64,000 nucleotides of DNA, taken from an uncultured Bacteroidales bacterium (GTDB taxonomy: Bacteria > Bacteroidota > Bacteroidia > Bacteroidales > UBA932). A model generated the notes under the pieces. That model saw only the letters and a program-made list of their open reading frames with translations. It did no database searches and had not been told where the DNA came from. How positions within the stretch are numbered: the stretch's first letter is position 1; every line of letters begins with the position of its first letter. The translations under genes and the position numbers were made by a program. Positions 61,254 through 64,000 of this stretch are shown here, one piece after another. The DNA is taken from contig CAMZGD010000001.1 of NCBI GenBank assembly GCA_947306365.1, forward strand, positions 62,001-126,000. Reading direction: 5' to 3'.

Positions 61254-64000
61254 ATGAAAAGAACGACGCTGCTGGCAATCGCGCTGCTTGTGACACTGGA
61301 CGCTTTTGCCGCCAAGCCGCCGCTCGACCACTCCGTATACGACGGCTGGAAGAGTGTGAGCGGACTCTCCGTACAGAACGACGGCGACTGGGCCCGCTGG
61401 ACCGTAGCCCCGCAGGAAGGGGATGTAGTGCTCCACCTTTATAATGTCAAGACAGGCAAGACCTACGATGTTGAACGCGCTTCGCAGGCGAAGATTTCGG
61501 AAGACGGCTCGAAGGTCGTTTTCAAGCTCGCCCCGAAGTTTCAGGAGACGCGCCAGGCGAAGATCGACAAGAAGAAACCGGCCGAAATGCCCAAGGACAG
61601 CCTCGGCATCCTCGACCTGGCGACGGGCCAGATCGAGAAATATCCGCTCCTCAAGAGTTTCAAGACAGGTGACAAGCTGAACGGCTTCGTGGCCTTCCAG
61701 GAAGCGGAGAAGCCGGCGCCGAAGGGCGAGAAGAAAGAACCGAAGGAAGATATGTATGTGTTGAATATCCATACCCTCGCCATCGATACCATCGCCTGCG
61801 TGGAATCGTTCATCTTCTCGAAGGAAGGCGACCGCATCGCCTACATCACCAAGCCCGACAAGAAAGACAGTCTGCACGTGCGCGGCGTCTTCCTCTATGA
61901 CCCCGCCGCCAAAACGACCACCGAAGTGCTGACCGGTGAGAAGGAGGCCACGTTCAAGAGCCTTTCGTTCAATGAGGAGGCCAGCCGCCTGGCCTTCTTC
62001 GGGACGCTCGACACGACGAAAGACGCCAAAAAGAACCTCGACCTGTGGCTCTACGACGGCGCCGGGGCGAAGAAGCTTGTGGCGCACGACGCCGGAGTCC
62101 TGCCCGAGGGCTGGAAGCTGGGTGACGCCCGCGCCGCGGAGCTTCGCGACGGGTACCTTACGTTCGGTACCTGCCCCATCCCGCCTGAGAAAGACACGAC
62201 GCTGGTGGACTTCGAACAGCCGAAACTGGACATCTGGGTATGGAACGAAGACTACATCCAGCCCGTGCAGAAGGTCAATCTCAAGCGCGATCAGGGCCGC
62301 ACCTATCTGGCCAAGGTGAACTACGACGGAAGCGGTTTCGTGCAGCTGGCCGACGAAGAGATTCCGAACGTGATGATCGACAAGAAGAACACCCAGGACT
62401 GGATTCTCGTGACTTCCGACAAGCCGTACCACGTGCGCCAGAGCTGGGACCGCAGCGCCTGCACGGACGTGTACAGGATTTCGCTCAAGGACGGCCGCCG
62501 CGAGCTGGTCCTGCGCGAAGCGCCCTATTCCGGCCTCTCCCTGTCGCCCGACGGCGCCTATGCCGTGGCCTTCCACGCCAAGGAGAACAACTGGTATCTC
62601 TACACCCTTGCCACGGGAGAATTCAAGGAACTGACCTCGCAGCTGGGCGTCACGTTCTGGAATGAAGACGACGACCATCCGTCCGATCCGGGTCCGTGGG
62701 GACGCGCCTCCTGGTCGGAAGACAGCCGGTTCTTCTGGATTCCCGACCAGTATGACATCTGGCAGTTCGACCCGACGGGCGCCGTTGCGCCGTTCCGCGT
62801 GACCGAAGGGACCGGCCGGGCGACGAAGACGACATACAATTATGTCAATCCCTACTTCGATCCCGACGCACGCGGTCCGATGGGCCCGTTCGGCGGCGGA
62901 ACGGTCAAGAGCGACAAACCATACTGGTTCACGACGTTCAACAACACGACCAAGGAGCGCGGCTTTGCGATGAAGGATGCGACGAAAAAGAAGGCCCGCC
63001 TGCAGAAGATGGTGGAAGGTCCCTACAACTACACCGGCCTGGCCGTATCGTCCGGAAAGAAGGGCGGGCTGCTCTATACCCGCGGCAACTTTGAGGACGG
63101 CAACAACGTGTGGATGACGAAAGACGGCTTCAAGTCACAGCAGCAGCTGAGCGACATCAATCCCCAGCAGCGCGACTACAACTGGGGAACGGTGGAGCTG
63201 GTGAACTGGAACACCGACGAGGGCCGCCGGCTCGAGGGCCTGCTCTTCAAGCCGGAAGACTTTGACCCGGCGAAGAAGTATCCGGTGATGATCTACTTCT
63301 ACGAAAAGAATTCCGAGACGCTCTACAATCCGCGCGTGCCTGCGCCGAGCGCTTCGACCATCAATATCCCGTATTTCGTGAGCAACGGGTACCTCGTGTT
63401 CGTGCCCGACCTGGTCTATACCGACGGGCATCCGGGCCAGAGCTGCCTGAAATGCCTGATGCCCGGTTGCGACATGCTGTGCGCGTATCCGTGGGTGGAC
63501 GGCGACAACATGGCCATCCAGGGCCAGAGCTGGGGAGGCTACCAGGTGGCATACCTGATTACCCAGACGAACCGCTTCAAGGCGGCGGGCGCCGGAGCGC
63601 CGGTGAGCAACATGACCAGCGCCTACGGCGGCATCCGCTGGGAGAGCGGCGTCGCGCGTACGTTCCAGTACGAACAGGGCCAGAGCCGTATCGGAGACGA
63701 CCTGTGGGACGGATTCGACCTGTATGTAGAGAACTCGCCGCTGTTCTTCGTCCCGAACGTCACCACGCCGGTGCTGATCATGCACAACGACGCCGACGGG
63801 GCCGTGCCGTGGTGGCAGGGCATCGAGTTTTTCAACGGCCTGCGCCGCCTGGGCAAGCAGGCCTGGCTGCTCCAGTACAACGACGAGGCGCACAACCTGC
63901 GCGAACGCCGCAACCGCAAAGACCTGAGCATCCGTCTGTCGCAGTTCTTCGACCACTTCCTCAAGGGCGCCCCGATGCCCGTATGGATGTCGAAGGGCGT
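61254..64000 (+). CDS. Secreted prolyl-oligopeptidase-family (S9) peptidase; 3' end outside window
   Basis: An open frame of 915+ residues that runs off the right edge, so no stop is seen. A signal peptide (MKRTTLLAIALLVTLDAFA) is followed by a long beta-propeller region (~30-640) and a C-terminal S9 hydrolase domain. The triad is visible: S759 in IQGQSWGGYQ, D848 in HNDADGAVPWW, H880 in NDEAHNLRER. It would cleave peptides in the periplasm or outside. The KEPKED and KKARLQ insertions make the propeller longer than usual. The sequence ends with SKGV, close to the normal domain end. Confidence 0.9.
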   Translation, partial: MKRTTLLAIALLVTLDAFAAKPPLDHSVYDGWKSVSGLSVQNDGDWARWTVAPQEGDVVLHLYNVKTGKTYDVERASQAKISEDGSKVVFKLAPKFQETRQAKIDKKKPAEMPKDSLGILDLATGQIEKYPLLKSFKTGDKLNGFVAFQEAEKPAPKGEKKEPKEDMYVLNIHTLAIDTIACVESFIFSKEGDRIAYITKPDKKDSLHVRGVFLYDPAAKTTTEVLTGEKEATFKSLSFNEEASRLAFFGTLDTTKDAKKNLDLWLYDGAGAKKLVAHDAGVLPEGWKLGDARAAELRDGYLTFGTCPIPPEKDTTLVDFEQPKLDIWVWNEDYIQPVQKVNLKRDQGRTYLAKVNYDGSGFVQLADEEIPNVMIDKKNTQDWILVTSDKPYHVRQSWDRSACTDVYRISLKDGRRELVLREAPYSGLSLSPDGAYAVAFHAKENNWYLYTLATGEFKELTSQLGVTFWNEDDDHPSDPGPWGRASWSEDSRFFWIPDQYDIWQFDPTGAVAPFRVTEGTGRATKTTYNYVNPYFDPDARGPMGPFGGGTVKSDKPYWFTTFNNTTKERGFAMKDATKKKARLQKMVEGPYNYTGLAVSSGKKGGLLYTRGNFEDGNNVWMTKDGFKSQQQLSDINPQQRDYNWGTVELVNWNTDEGRRLEGLLFKPEDFDPAKKYPVMIYFYEKNSETLYNPRVPAPSASTINIPYFVSNGYLVFVPDLVYTDGHPGQSCLKCLMPGCDMLCAYPWVDGDNMAIQGQSWGGYQVAYLITQTNRFKAAGAGAPVSNMTSAYGGIRWESGVARTFQYEQGQSRIGDDLWDGFDLYVENSPLFFVPNVTTPVLIMHNDADGAVPWWQGIEFFNGLRRLGKQAWLLQYNDEAHNLRERRNRKDLSIRLSQFFDHFLKGAPMPVWMSKG

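Overview
The window is chromosomal DNA from a high-GC (roughly 60% by eye) member of the Bacteroidetes, most likely a gut Bacteroidales. The support is direct: repeated Bacteroidetes-type promoters (TTG/TTTG, 19-20 nt, TAnnTTTG), almost no Shine-Dalgarno sites, many SPII lipoproteins, a BtuB/BtuG-like surface B12 locus, a GDP-heptose cassette, a split transketolase and the sigma-54 activator-lptE-secG arrangement. I cannot name the genus with confidence; relatives of Alistipes or the uncultured Cryptobacteroides group would fit.

Layout. 1-3.96 kb: the end of a glycerate kinase fused to RNase HII, a divergent EF-G paralogue and a LolD-type ATPase. 4.1-12.9 kb (minus): a rhamnose catabolic cluster (rhaB, rhaA, rhaT, rhaD) preceded by a secreted esterase and a GH94 cellobiose phosphorylase. 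13-16.3 kb: split transketolase, translationally coupled to an ECF sigma factor, a probable anti-sigma protein and an LTxxQ-like periplasmic protein. 16.4-18.2 kb (minus): lepA. 18.4-26.7 kb: a MacAB/TolC-like exporter followed by a PspC-PadR-PspC-GIN envelope-stress module. 26.8-29.4 kb (minus): sigma-54 activator, lptE, a TPR-like protein, secG. 29.5-33.8 kb: an abundant-looking OmpA/TPR lipoprotein and anaerobic ribonucleotide reductase nrdDG. 33.8-42.8 kb (minus): a complete cobalamin uptake operon headed by a cobalamin riboswitch. 42.8-46.7 kb (minus): GDP-D-glycero-D-manno-heptose synthesis and a GT4 glycosyltransferase. 46.8-49.6 kb: a YegP-type protein, NfeD, flotillin, a small XRE regulator. 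49.6-51.5 kb: a row of hairpins and a small AT-rich island bounded by a 14-bp repeat of the tRNA-Leu 3' end. 51.6-57.0 kb (minus): aroC, a fused aroDA, aroB, a serine hydrolase and a small lipoprotein. 57.1-61.1 kb (minus): ribosomal genes rplC-rplD-rplW-rplB-rpsS-rplV-rpsC, without rpsJ in front or rplP behind. 61.25-64 kb: an S9-family peptidase running off the window.

The points most worth a second look are the glycerate kinase-RNase HII fusion, the EF-G paralogue lacking the GTPase histidine, a 63-bp palindrome sitting in frame inside rhaB, the hairpin row at 49590-49808, the tRNA-Leu island with matched TGTGGTC repeats at both ends, the split S10 ribosomal operon, and two uncharacterised surface lipoproteins under B12 riboswitch control.
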